Shown one piece after another: positions 1 through 10,570 of a stretch of 43,477 nucleotides of DNA. The stretch comes from Mesaphorura yosii. Lineage: Eukaryota; Arthropoda; Collembola; Poduromorpha; Tullbergiidae. The notes below the pieces were generated by a model. The model was not told the DNA's origin. It searched no databases and saw only the letters and a list, made by a program, of their open reading frames with translations. Made by a program: the position numbers and the translations under genes. The stretch lies in the NCBI GenBank assembly GCA_009869945.1, contig WIXG01000523.1, positions 1 to 43,477 on the forward strand. The letters run 5' to 3'. Position 1 is the first letter of the stretch. Each line of letters opens with the position of its first letter.

Positions 1-43
1 TGTTTCGACATTTGCAAATTTGGTAGTGCCTGCATCTTTAATA

Positions 44-68
44 CCGATACAAACCACTATTGTATCGG
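44..68. repeat. Inverted repeat, 9-bp stem, 7-base loop
   Basis: The arm ccgatacaa (44-52) is perfectly complementary to ttgtatcgg (60-68). It could form a hairpin or be the end of an old mobile element. No gene context assigns a role. Confidence 0.6.
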
Positions 69-406
69 AAATATTTGTATTCATGCTTTGGCGATAAATA
101 TCGATTTGACATTGTGTAGCCGGTGTAAAATTGGTACCAATTCAATAAGAAAACAAGTGCATTGAGCAGCACCGATAATGTGCCAACAAACTGCTAGCAA
201 AGTAGTTATTGGTCTATTCATGTTTTTGCCAATGTCGCATTGACAGTATTGGTCTTGCCAGTAACGAACTTAACGTAGTAACGTAACGTAAAGTGACCAG
301 TAACGCAAGAAAATGGCATGTCACTTCGCTGAGTACGGTCAAAGTCAGCCCCTATACCTGACTTTGAAAATGTGAGTAATACTCTCCTTTTGAGTAAGAT
401 AACGTA

Positions 407-538
407 CTCACAATTTTAATTGTTAATACGAAAAACGTTTTTGAGTAAGCACGCGTACTCATACTCTGGAGAAATTCTACTCGTGAGTGTTACTCACGAG
501 ATCCGTTATTGTTAATACGAAAATTGTGAAAGTGAGTA
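407..538. repeat. Possible degenerate MITE-like palindromic segment
   Basis: The left edge actcacaatttt (about 407-418) is roughly complementary to the right edge (about 518-538, aaaattgtg...gtgagt). The interior holds two copies of gttaatacgaaaa and a perfect hairpin at 480-500. No target-site duplication could be established, so the mobile-element reading is tentative. Confidence 0.25.
480..500. repeat. Perfect hairpin, 9-bp stem, 3-base loop
   Basis: ctcgtgagt (480-488) is the exact reverse complement of actcacgag (492-500), with loop gtt. A second perfect palindrome, gatcacgtgatc, lies at 540-551 and contains a CACGTG core. Confidence 0.7.
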
Positions 539-827
539 AGATCACGTGATCAGATCACGAAAATTTCTGTTTGTTAATACCAGCCTGAGTGTTGATTTTG
601 ATCGTGATCGTTTTCTCGGGAAAGCGAGAAAAACAGTGGTGCGTTTGCGGGCTGACTGTAACTAAGGAAATATTGCAAACAGGTCAAGTTACACGAAAAG
701 ATACACCTAAAATGCTGATTACCCTTGCTTCTCAGTCGTACTCATTAATATCTCGGGGACTTGGGTGGGCTTCCAATAATTCTTCCGCATTCGTTTCCTG
801 CAGCTATGATTACCACACACTTTGGTA

Positions 828-893
828 GACCGTCTACATTCGATAATTGTACGCCAGTCCCTTTGTCGCTTCTTCCCACACAAATCTGAGGAA
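828..893 (-). pseudogene. Duplicated fragment of the M16 gene exon 10
   Basis: This 66-base stretch matches 4561-4626 in the same orientation at 60 of 66 positions (about 91 percent). The parent stretch encodes part of exon 10 of the M16-like gene (the region ending KGLAYNYRMQTAD). Similarity fades on both sides, so it is a small dispersed exon fragment, not a gene. The surrounding minus-strand frame is not a recognisable protein. Confidence 0.75.
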
Positions 894-1018
894 CTATCTT
901 TGCATAAAGGTGTCCTGCACTCAAACCAAGCAAAGAGAAATTAAGCTAGTCTTCCTGACATGTTCACCTCCAGCTCCGATCCTATTTTATTTCAACAATT
1001 CCAGTCCTCATTGAAATC

Positions 1019-1931
1019 ATGGTGCTGAGCCGTTTCGTCTTGCCAGTGTGCTTCTGCCTGTTGGCCCTTGCATGTGGAGCCGCGAGCGTCGACACCATTC
1101 CTCCTGTCCCTACAGCTCCTGCCAACAATCAGCGCAACTTTTGGGAATGGGTAGAGCCCTTCATGCCAGCAATAAATAGTACAATGAGGAATATCTGGCC
1201 ACCCATTGGTAATCAGTAGTTATAACAAGCAACTGCATATTTATTACGATTTTGAGTAAATTAACACATATTGACATCTTGTTCGACCAGATGCAGAAGA
1301 CCACAAAGAAACCACTATGAAGATAGTGACGCAGACCATGGATCCACTGCGGCTTTCGTTGGAGAAGGTGGAACGCGACGTGATTGACATAAAGACGACG
1401 GCGGAGGAAACTAACTTAAGGATCGACAACCTACATAGCAACGTGAGTTTGAGTTTCGAGAAGCAAGACTTGAAGATGGAGAAGATCCAACTCAGGGTTG
1501 ACAAACTGTCTAGTAAACTTGATAGTAAGTTCGAATCGCAATCCGAGAAAATTGACAAACTGTCTAGTGAAGTTGATAGTAAGTTTCGATCTCTCTACGA
1601 GAAAATTGACATACGGTCTAGTAAAGTTGATAGTAAGTTCGAGTCGCTCTCCGAGAAAATTGACATACGGTCTAGTAAAGTTGATAGTAAGTTCGAGTCG
1701 CTCTCCGAGAAAATTGACATACGGTCTAGTAAAGTTGATAGTAAGTTTGAATCGCTCTCCGACAAGATTGACTCGCTTTCTGATTCATTCAAGTCAATGA
1801 AGAGCGAGATCAGCACGCAAATTCAGCTGACTAATCAACAGCTGCAGCTAATACTCCATATGCTTAAAGCCAACACACCGGCCAGTGGAACCTCCGAATC
1901 CCCACTAGCACCACCACTCACTAATCAGTAA
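1019..1931 (+). CDS. Secreted repetitive coiled-coil protein (276 aa)
   Basis: Function unknown. There are two exons, 1019-1208 and 1291-1931, joined by an 82-base intron (GTAATC...GACCAG). Phase is preserved, so two adjacent ORFs become one 276-residue protein. The N-terminus (about residues 1-23, hydrophobic VLPVCFCLLALACGA core) is a typical signal peptide. A Pro-rich linker and a coiled-coil follow. The centre holds about five 18-residue repeats (54 bases each, type EKIDIRSSKVDSKFESLS), and the tail is a Pro/Thr-rich stretch ending TNQ. Eighteen residues equal five helical turns, fitting an extended rod. If the intron is retained, translation stops after 66 residues with the similar ending PPIGNQ. 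The start is the first ATG before the signal peptide. No homologue is recognised. Confidence 0.75.
1491..1760 (+). repeat. Coding tandem repeat, five 54-bp units
   Basis: Units start at 1491, 1545, 1599, 1653 and 1707. The units at 1599 and 1653 are identical base for base and the one at 1707 differs at two positions, pointing to recent unit expansion. Each unit encodes 18 residues of the coiled coil. Every unit also contains GTAAGT, a consensus 5' splice site, yet the frame stays open throughout. Confidence 0.9.
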
Positions 1932-3235
1932 TCACCTTTAAATTATCAATTATTATCAATGCAGGTGTAATGATGAACATTGTCATGTTGTTGATGCTGG
2001 TGGGTTTAGGTTATTTCTTAGAGCATTTAATATTTATGTGCTGTAGATACGTATTGATTTCATGATAATAATCTTTGTGGAATTACCTCCTCGAGAACGG
2101 CAATTATGTTTAAGAAAAGGTTTAATGAATAGATAACCCAAATACAAACGAATAAGTATCTTTGATAAATGTTGACAAGCTTTTACTACAATGAATGTGT
2201 GCACGGAATTATAATAACTAAAGACTGGAAGAGCAAAGCCTCGATATTTTCCCCTCGAGGATGCATGACGAGGCGAGAAACATTGCGGACTCCATTTTTG
2301 GCTGGCTCCCTGGCCGACTTCTGCTTTGTCATGTTTAATTCCAAGAATCCACGTAGTCGAGCCGAGGACGCGGCCAAAAACTTGAGGCGCGACACAATGA
2401 ACAAATAAGATCAGCATTAAACGTCGACAGTAACGAGTCTCAAGTCAAGAGACAGCCGGAGGAAGTTGCGTGTTTACGGCAGCAGCATTGTTACGAAATT
2501 CTCTTCCGAGCGACAAAATGACAATCACCCATTGACTCTTGCCCTGCTCATGCACACCATTTTTCATAAGTTCATGGCCAATGAGTGCCTAAGAAATTGA
2601 ATGAACGTTAGATTAGTAAATGACAGTAAAAACAGTGGAAGAACTGTGAGCAGGTTAACGGAAGAGGGAGAAGAGAAAATGGCTGCAAATGAACGCCGAG
2701 AATTTCTAGCATGGAGGAATACACTAATTCACTTGACAGAGAGCAAGGGTGAGAAATCTTACATTTCTGCGTCAGCGTTTGTTACCGAGGAACAACGGAC
2801 TCCCTGAACTCTAGCTTCTACCGTCTCATGAGAGAGTAGGAGTAACATTTGCAATTTGGGGCATCTCGAATGGGTGGCATATCTTAATGAAACATGACCA
2901 CATAGCGTCTCTTCCAGCGCATTCACAAAATGGGGCCAATAATTTCTAGGTTATTCCTGGAAAGTTAGGACTCGTACTAGATACGAACTAGGAGTCTCGG
3001 TTTGTCCCGGATACCTCTCTCAATTGAGCTGATAGCCCATCAATACTCCTACCTATCAGCATTGGGGACAGTACGTGGTTTCTTTCTCAAACTCTGCATA
3101 CACACTGGAAAAACAAGGACTCGCTACAACTTGTATTGCGTTCGAAATTACACTTGAATCGACAAACATACGTATTTATTATGACAGTCAAATCGCACAC
3201 AATTTTGTATATCAATAATGAGCGTTTGTCAGGAT
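1932..3235. other. Intergenic, no gene recognised
   Basis: This stretch separates the coiled-coil gene from the 3' end of the convergent M16 gene. Open frames of 60-130 codons exist on both strands around 2034-2417 and 2601-2807. They have no recognisable domain, no signal peptide and no splice support. Confidence 0.5.
3175..3180 (-). terminator. Poly(A) signal of the M16-like gene
   Basis: AATAAA on the minus strand, about 56 bases past the stop codon at 3236. Confidence 0.55.
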
Positions 3236-6200
3236 TTACAGTGTAGAGCACATATCAACTAAATTCTCCGTCTTGAACTGCAGTCCAAATTCTTCTCCAA
3301 GGCGCTGCATAAGTTTGGCCTGTTCTTCCTCTTCAACCATCAGAGCACACCACGCTTGGGTCGGGTCAAACAGGCGAGAAATGTGCTCACGGACGACCGA
3401 CTTGACATCATCCAGCGTCACTTTGACGCAGTTGACCATCAGATCTCTGAAAATGGGACACGTTGCCGAATGATGCGTGTGCGTTGTTGAATTGAAAGCC
3501 TCAGCAAGTCGACTCACCGCCGGCTTGCGAGTTGCTGGCCGCCCAGATTCGTGAGCAGAGTCACGGCGATTGCTCCCTGAGGTCCCATTTCATTAGCAGT
3601 TGGGTCGTTGACAAGCATCAGTTTAGTTGCGATAAGCAGACTGTTGAGCCATTCCCAATCGTCCTGTAATGAAGATAAAAAATGCAAGGTTTCCGCATCT
3701 GCATTGTCTTTTGTAATCGGTAAGTAATCATCTTCTCCTTACAGTCATAATTCTCGTCATAATCTTCAACGCTCCGATGACGTCGGCTGACTCCATATTG
3801 AGTGTGAGGATGTTTGCAAACGAGCAAGGCATGCGAAGCGCAGGCTGGTTGGGTTCATCTTCCTCAATGCACTGCCAAATCCATTTTTGAGCCATTGAAT
3901 ATAATTGCATGCAGACACAGAGTGCCGGGAAGTATTCTGCAGTTGGGTCGATGGGAATGGCCAAAGTTAGGTAGGCTGGTCTGCCGTGTTTGGAAGAAAC
4001 AGAAATTCCAGCTGATCCTGGAACGTTTATCATTTCTTGCTCCAACGTTGGACGATTGTCACTGGAATGATAACGATACCTAAATTATTTTGGCGTTTGG
4101 CTTTTGGAACTATTTTGTTTTAAGATTGCAATGAACGTACGCAAATTCTCGTGACTTGATGACATGAAGGAAGTATTCCTTCCATGGCGCGACCGGATCC
4201 TGGTTCCCCGTGATCAAGTTGACGTCGCACGCAATCTGAAAGACGACGCGGCCTTCGTCCACAATTTTTCTCCAAGTAGAAGCCAGCGCATCAGTTGTGG
4301 CCTTGGGATTCTCTGCCATTGACTTCAAGTATTCGTTGATCAAATCCAGGCGCCTTCGCCCGACAAAAAGCCGTGCATTCGATTCTAAACAAAACAGAAC
4401 AGAACCAGGGCGAATTAGCGAAATTGTGAATTGGAATTATGGTGAAAGTAAATTAATTAAATTGAGAATTAATAATCAGCTTACCTTTCTTGTAAATCAG
4501 TTTAATGAGAGAGTACAAATTGATTTCTGACGAGTCAAAGAACTCGTAATTCGGTTGGTCGGCCGTCTGCATTCGGTAATTGTACGCCAGTCCCTTTGCC
4601 GCTTCTTCGCACACAAATCTGACGAATTTCGGTGTAAACTCGTACTGATACATCAGATAGTTCATCATTCCAACGGCCCATTTGTAGTGTTCAGGACGCG
4701 CAATCAGCATGGAGAAGATGTTTTGCATCATTTCGCCATTCAAGCCCAGCGAGACTTGGCTGTCGGAAATCCAGAGCGGTGGGTTGAATTCATTAGGGTG
4801 TTCGATGTCAACGTCGGTGTCAAGACCGGGCGGGCGAGGGCAGAGAATTGCGCCCAAGGAGGCTGCGATGATGGCCACGTGATTCCGCTCCGATTCGTTC
4901 AAGTGAGAAGTATCCATGACTGACGTCAACTGAAAACAGCGTATCTCGCACACACGCAAATTTTCCAAAATTAGCACCAGCCATCAGCAGGACGAAAAAT
5001 ATTCAGAAACGCTCACGTAAACGAAGGAACTAGGCGTATCGTCCAAGAAAGTGTAAAATGGCAGCTCCGTGATTGGAAATTTCGGATGCTGGACTGATCC
5101 ATCGGAAGAGTATTGAGTTACGGGATAATTGCGGAAATCGCACTGAACCACTTGCTCTAGAAACGTGTTAGTGGTGGATAAACGCTCTTCAAAGTCCGTA
5201 GCGGCCTCCTTCTGTTGTAAATAGAAAGGGGTTTTGCTAATTAATAGTTTTACAGCTCGGAAATTGTCGGAACTGAGAATAAGTCACTTACAAACGTGCC
5301 GAACGGAAACATCGTCGGATCTTCTTTGAAAATTCGTTCAATATGCCCGAGTCCACCATCCGCATCTTGACCGTTACTCTTCTCTCGATCGCCTTCGCCT
5401 GCGCCGGTGTCCTTCGCCGCGCCAAGGCCCAGATTTTGAATCGACTTCTCCAACTCAGTCGTTTGGGGTGATGACTTTAATTCAGGGTCCGGCTTGACGA
5501 TGTCTTCTTCAAGATAGAATCCTTCCGAGCCGACGGGATTGTTGGCTCTGCTTCGTGGCCGTGATGACGCTCGTCGTGAAATGCTGCTGAAACTCCGCTC
5601 ACTCGCAGGCTCAGACTGGAATCCTTCGCCATTGACCGTAGAAGACGTTTTATCCGAGTCTTCGACACTACCGTCAAAACTCTGGTGAGAAGAAGCGTTA
5701 GAAGCAATTGTCAAAACCCAATTTAAGCCCCAAAATGCGAGCTCACCTTTGGAATTATTTTCGTGACGAAAGTTCCGTTCGTGAAAAAATACTTCGCGAC
5801 CAAATCTTTCCAGAATGCCAACGGCTTCTTGAGGAGATCGTCAAAAACTCCAGTTGGATCCAGCCGCTTCTTCAGTTGTTCCGGTTCGCCAAGACCGTAC
5901 CGTTCTGCTTTTGTAATGCAAGACGCGAGGATCAACGCCGGTTCAGACTCGAGCTCTCGAATGCAGTGCCAGCCAACTCGCTCAACCATTGCTTGGAGCT
6001 CCTTCAGCTGCATCAACTCGCCTGCGTCTGCGTCGTCTCCGAGCGTGGCGAAAGTCTCCTTCACTCGTGCAGCGACGGAGTCGACATCCTCCAACGTCTT
6101 GACGCCATGAATTGTGATGAGGGCGCACGTGTCGACGTACTCCAACAGACACCAGGAAATGCGCTGTGCTGTTCCTGGCGTGATGAAATTATTCCAGAGG

Positions 6201-7775
6201 GGACCAACGCTCGTGTACGCAGTGAGGACTTTGAGCGCGTAGCACCTGCGAAAAAAGCAAGCAGATTAATTGTGAATTAGCCAAATCATGCGTGCGCGTG
6301 CATGCGATGCATTGAATTTACGTTTCAATGTCGGTAGCCGGACAGCCACGCCAACCGAAGCAGAGCGTTGCCGTTGCGTTTGGCTTCCGAGAATGATTTC
6401 GAGGGATGAATTTGACAGTCGTCTCGACGCCAGGCCGGAAAGGTGGAAGAGGTTCGGCTGACCACGGACGGATAAATTTAGGTGCGTCCGGTCGCTGGAA
6501 AATAAAAACACACCAAAATGGCTTTTTGCTTTTAGCTTGTCAGCTGTCCGCTCAGTGCGTATTTGCCAATTGCGTAACGCAATTGTGATGTGATGCATTT
6601 CTTGGCGCTCACCGTTTCGTAAAAGTCCGACTCGTACTCGGTGAGCGTCTCCAGAATGTGAGCCCGGTCTTCAACAGTGCCCGTGATCACCACGGTAAGA
6701 TTCTCTGGACGATACAGATTGTCGTAGCAGGCTCGCATCTTGTGACTGACCTTGTTCTTGCCCTCGAATAGGAGACGATTCCAAAATGGACTTGAGCCCA
6801 GAAACATTTCGTGAAGCGTCGCCTCCCACGCCATTGCTAAAATGGAAATTATCAGAGCAGAACGCTGCAAATAAGTTCATAGTTACAGATTCGTATGGAA
6901 AATCCAGAATTAACTCGCCTCCTTCACCAGCTTCACTTAGACAGTAAAATTCACGACAATTCAGCTTCGGCTCGCAGTCACCACCGGCCTGCAGCTGCGC
7001 CTCCATTTCTTGGTACAACTCTTGAGAATTATTGTTTTCATCAGTGTTCGTTGTGAGATCTCCGCCTGCAGGATACAAAATAAAAGAGAACGCTTATAAC
7101 TTTGCCTTTTGCGTAGTGCCACAAAATACGCGCTGCGAACTGCGAACCTTCACTTGAAAAGACTTCGGTCAGTTTATCAGGTGCGGGAAATCCCTGCGAC
7201 TCGAAGACAGCCTGAAATCAATGAGGAAATTGTATAAAAGATAAGAGCTTCATGAAAATTTGCATAACGGCCTGGCCTGGCCTGATTCGCCTGATGAATA
7301 CTCACCTCAATATTTTGGAGCAGATAAACGCAGCACGAAAATGTTCCAAGAAATGCTGGTTCACCGAGAGCACAGCAAACGTAGCAAGACTGGTCGCGGT
7401 CCGCCAAAGGATTCTCGGCACCATGAAACTGCCAGGCGGGACGCAGCATGTCGCCTCGCATCGTCCGAGGGAGGAGCCCACCAGAAGAGTCCAGCTGCCA
7501 GAGAAGAGTTTCGATTCCACATGCTTCCGGTTTGTCCGTTCCTGAGCAATGATCGAGCAATCGAAGCTTGATCAATCAGAACATTTCTTATCCGCCATAC
7601 CGACGGTGAAGGGCAACTTACCAAAAGAAAAGTATCCGTTAATGGTTTGTGATTCGACGTTGCAAAAGTAGACGGAGAGTCCAGACTTGACCGATTTATA
7701 CTTTTTGATTGTAATCTCGTTCCTGGTTCGGTACTCGCCATCGTCGAAGAAGTCTTCGGGGATTTCAAACTCCAT
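3236..7775 (-). CDS. M16 metallopeptidase-like protein, probably non-catalytic
   Basis: About 1,140 aa in 14 exons: 7775-7622, 7541-7306, 7211-7148 (or 7154), 7065-6937 (or 6928), 6836-6613, 6494-6322, 6245-5747, 5681-5292, 5211-5017, 4929-4485, 4384-4141, 4061-3743, 3663-3518, 3446-3236. All phases agree; the ends of exons 3 and 4 are ambiguous. It resembles the M16 branch typified by C. elegans C05D11.1: NGYFSFG near residue 50, YRPENLTVVITG, PWSAEPLPPF, CFGWRGC, then the long C-terminal halves. In this family NGYF is followed by an inverted zinc motif HxxEH. Here the aligned residues 59-63 are C-G-I-E-T, so both His ligands are missing while Glu remains. A Ser- and acid-rich linker (exon 8) joins the halves. 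The start is the first ATG. Likely a structural or regulatory relative; partners unknown. Confidence 0.8.
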
Positions 7776-8217
7776 CGTGAATAACGAATGACTGATTGCT
7801 GATGAATAGGCGAATGGCTCTACCGCTCGATGGCAATTGCTGAGATGTGATGAAGGTTTTAGCAAATTAGCTTATCAGTTTCACTTTCACGTTGTAATCA
7901 GTACACTACAATCCCACTTGCAGATTCTCCACTGTGTTCTCTCACAGCACGATGGTTCAGAATTCCGAGTCAATCAGAATGCAGCGCAGAACGACTGAAA
8001 GCGAAAACTTCTCGTCTCCAAGAAAAACCTGGTTTTGCGAGTTTGTTTGCTTTGTTTATGAATGAGATTCGCTCTTCAGGTTTTCTTGCGCCGATAATTC
8101 ATTTGGCAACATGACATGAAATGGCAACCCGTACAAAAAAGCTGCGAATCCTTTTATTGAAAGCAAAACATCAAAGTACGAAAACGTTAATTGATTTAAT
8201 TCCATGCTGCGTCCGTC
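7776..8217. other. Intergenic between M16-like and PLC-like genes
   Basis: It contains the upstream region of the M16-like gene and the short 3' flank of the PI-PLC gene. No additional gene is seen. Confidence 0.5.
8153..8158 (-). terminator. Poly(A) signal of the PI-PLC-like gene
   Basis: AATAAA on the minus strand about 60 bases after the stop at 8218. Confidence 0.55.
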
Positions 8218-9796
8218 TTAACAAGACGCCCGATTCTTATTGACCGTCATGGACATTTCGATGATGTTGTTCCCCAAGTAAAAGTCTGTCGACACAATAT
8301 TCGATTTCGAGTACCACGACGGGGTTCGATACCAGTCCGTGACCGGAGGGTTTATCAATTGCGCGAATTTCCGGAGGCCGAAAAGTGGCTTGAGGATGAT
8401 GTCTTCCGTGGTTGGTGTCAGCTCGGCCATAGAAGACCAAAGTCTCCCGCTGCAGCCGTACGACGGAATTGCGTTGGCGTTCAGGTAAAAGTATAGGTCT
8501 TCGGCGGTGTTTTTGTCGCCCCAAGCCTGAAATCGCAAATCAGTCCCATAAAACTGGCTGAAAGGATTAAAATTTCGATCTTTCATTTCAACTACGTACG
8601 TGCGTCACAGAAGGCCAAAGGAAGTCATGGCGCCCGACGACGGACCCGTCGGGGTAAGTCCACAGTACGTACTTGCCCGTCCGCCAAATGTCGTTCGGAC
8701 TCGGACTCAGACCACCTACGCCGCTCTTTGTCACAAGCAAGTCTCCCAACGCAGCGCTCACAAACGAGAGGAGCTCCTCATGCACTGCGGGCGAGTCGAA
8801 TCCCTCCTCAAACCGGTGGAAATCCATGATGACAATCTCCCGAGTCTGCAGAACGAAGGCACGTACGTCGGCGAGCAGAGACGAGAGCGGACGGAGTCGA
8901 ATTCCGTGGTAAATCCCAAACTTCTCCGCAGCGTTCGCCTGATACCCGACTCGCACGTCGAGGTAGCGGATCCCGTGCACCAGCTGCGAGTAGACCGTGT
9001 CCTCCTGACTGCCGTTTAAAATTAAAGAAAGGGTAGCAAAAGTAAACTCAAATGCCCACACCTCGACCTTCGACTCCAGGACTTACTTGTACGTGTACTG
9101 CGTGATGGCATTAAGCTCATCTCCTCGAGCGTAAAACTTCCACGCGCCAGCGTTGTGCGTGCCCGGAATCATTATGGAAGTCAGTGCCCGGTCTCCAATT
9201 TCATCTCGTAGCTCATTCATCCAGGTTGGGTAGATTTTGAGGCAGTTTACGAGCGCAGGTCTGGCGGAGTTTGGTTCGGCGAACGCAGCTATCCAAAAGC
9301 CCACACATGCGCCACCGCCAGTGCCTGCGCGTGGGAATCCAAAGCTGGCCACGGGGACCTTCGTGTCGTACTCAAGCCGCTCGAACCTCACACCAGTGTC
9401 CTTAGCTCCGGAGGTCGACTCCGACTCCAACGAGGGAAGAGTGAAAAGAGGCTGAAGGCCCGAGCTATTGCTGTTGCTTGGGTCTTGGTCGAATAAACCT
9501 AACCAGCCTGATGTGAGAATGTTCGGAGGAAGGTTGTACCAGTTCAGCTCCAGATTCCTGTCCAGAAGGACGGTCCCGGAGGAGCCAGCCGTGGCTCGGA
9601 TGGTGAGGAAGACTTCTGGAGCGTCAAACAGCCCTACAAGGCAACACAACACAGGTAACTACGAGCACCGGTCTAAAAAAAATTCATTTTTACCGTTCTT
9701 GGCGCCGATTTCCAACGGCTTTGATTGACTCGACCCAAAAAAGCAGAAAGCAAGAATCACGGCGGGAGAAACCGTTGCCATTTTGACCAATTTCAT
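8218..9796 (-). CDS. Secreted PI-PLC X-domain protein (455 aa)
   Basis: Four exons (9796-9694, 9633-9087, 9008-8600, 8526-8218) in agreeing phase give 455 residues. The N-terminus (ATVSPAVILAFCFFGSSQS) is a signal peptide, followed by an N-terminal domain of about 150 residues with several Trp and Gly. The PI-PLC X domain then shows MIPGTHNAG (first catalytic His), GIRYLDVRVG, IYHG (second His) and MDFHRF, as in PLCXD and bacterial PI-PLC enzymes, which cleave phosphoinositides without Ca2+ or a Y domain. Both His residues are present, so activity is plausible; the substrate is unknown. Secretion is unusual compared with the cytosolic vertebrate PLCXD proteins. No C-terminal anchor is obvious. 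Confidence 0.85.
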
Positions 9797-10570
9797 CTCT
9801 TCCAGTCTTCTTCAAGTCAGTAAATCAGTTCTCTCACTTTACTGCTTAGTGCTCGACAGTGCTCGAGGGTGTTTCGAAGTCTGAACTGAAAACTGGAGCT
9901 GGATTCTCCATATTTGAATCGACTCATCCTGGTCGATGGTTTTTCTATTTTGCAAGCCATTTCGAGTTGCCAATTCAAAAGATTGCATTCGTGATTGTGA
10001 TTAGATCAAGTGTGCTAAAATATTCGCAATCGCAAATGCGTGCAGGTGTAGGAGGCTTCAAGTTCGTGGCGTGCAGTGCAGCAGTGCTGTGGTACGATGG
10101 TAAAATCCATTATTCATGATTCTCTTTAATTAATGATCTGTCTATTATTTTAGCTTTCAGCATTCAAGGTCAGAGTCCGCGTCTCTGCGCTGCGTTCGGT
10201 CGACGTTCGAGTTAAAGGCAAAAGGCTGGCTGGAAAATTGCGAATTCTTTGCTGGCTGTTGACTGCTGACACGCACTTAACAATTATCATGCAATCACAA
10301 GGTTCAAGCATCCAATTATGGACATACCTGACATGTCCACATGCCATCATTTATCATGTTCGACGTGCTTGTGCTTGCAATTAATTGCAATTGGGGCTGA
10401 TGGTTGATTGCTGACTTAATTAATTAACGATTAACGACTACGACTTGCACTTTTCTGACTACTGCACTGGCTTCAATTATTTATTTTGTCTTCAGTAAAC
10501 CGCTCCGCTCGCTTCATGATTTTTAGTTTTGCTGCTGCGTTGCGCGCAGTGACAGTGATAGGAATTTTTT
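9797..10570. other. Intergenic, AT-rich
   Basis: Upstream region of the PI-PLC-like gene and 3' flank of the first DM4/DM12-like gene. No gene is recognised; small open frames at 9859-10119 and 10150-10350 lack any supporting feature. Confidence 0.5.

Larger units (their letters stand above)
1..1018. other. Non-coding 5' flank with short palindromes
   Basis: No convincing gene is seen here. The stretch is AT-rich and carries short inverted repeats (44-68, 480-500, 540-551), a repeated string gttaatacgaaaa (near 422 and 510), several gagtaag strings, and a 66-base copy of an M16 exon at 828-893. The open frames present are short, start at non-ATG codons or have no recognisable content. Confidence 0.6.

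Noticed and set aside
745..820. Minus-strand resemblance (VIIAAG...PP) to exon 10 of the M16-like gene
   Set aside because: The order is reversed relative to the clear 66-base match and base-level identity is poor, so it is probably chance.
2034..2807. Several 60-130 codon frames on both strands
   Set aside because: Overlapping frames with no domain, signal peptide or splice evidence.
5708..6280. 190-codon plus-strand open frame
   Set aside because: Antisense to exon 7 of the M16-like gene, which has family motifs and agreeing splice phases.
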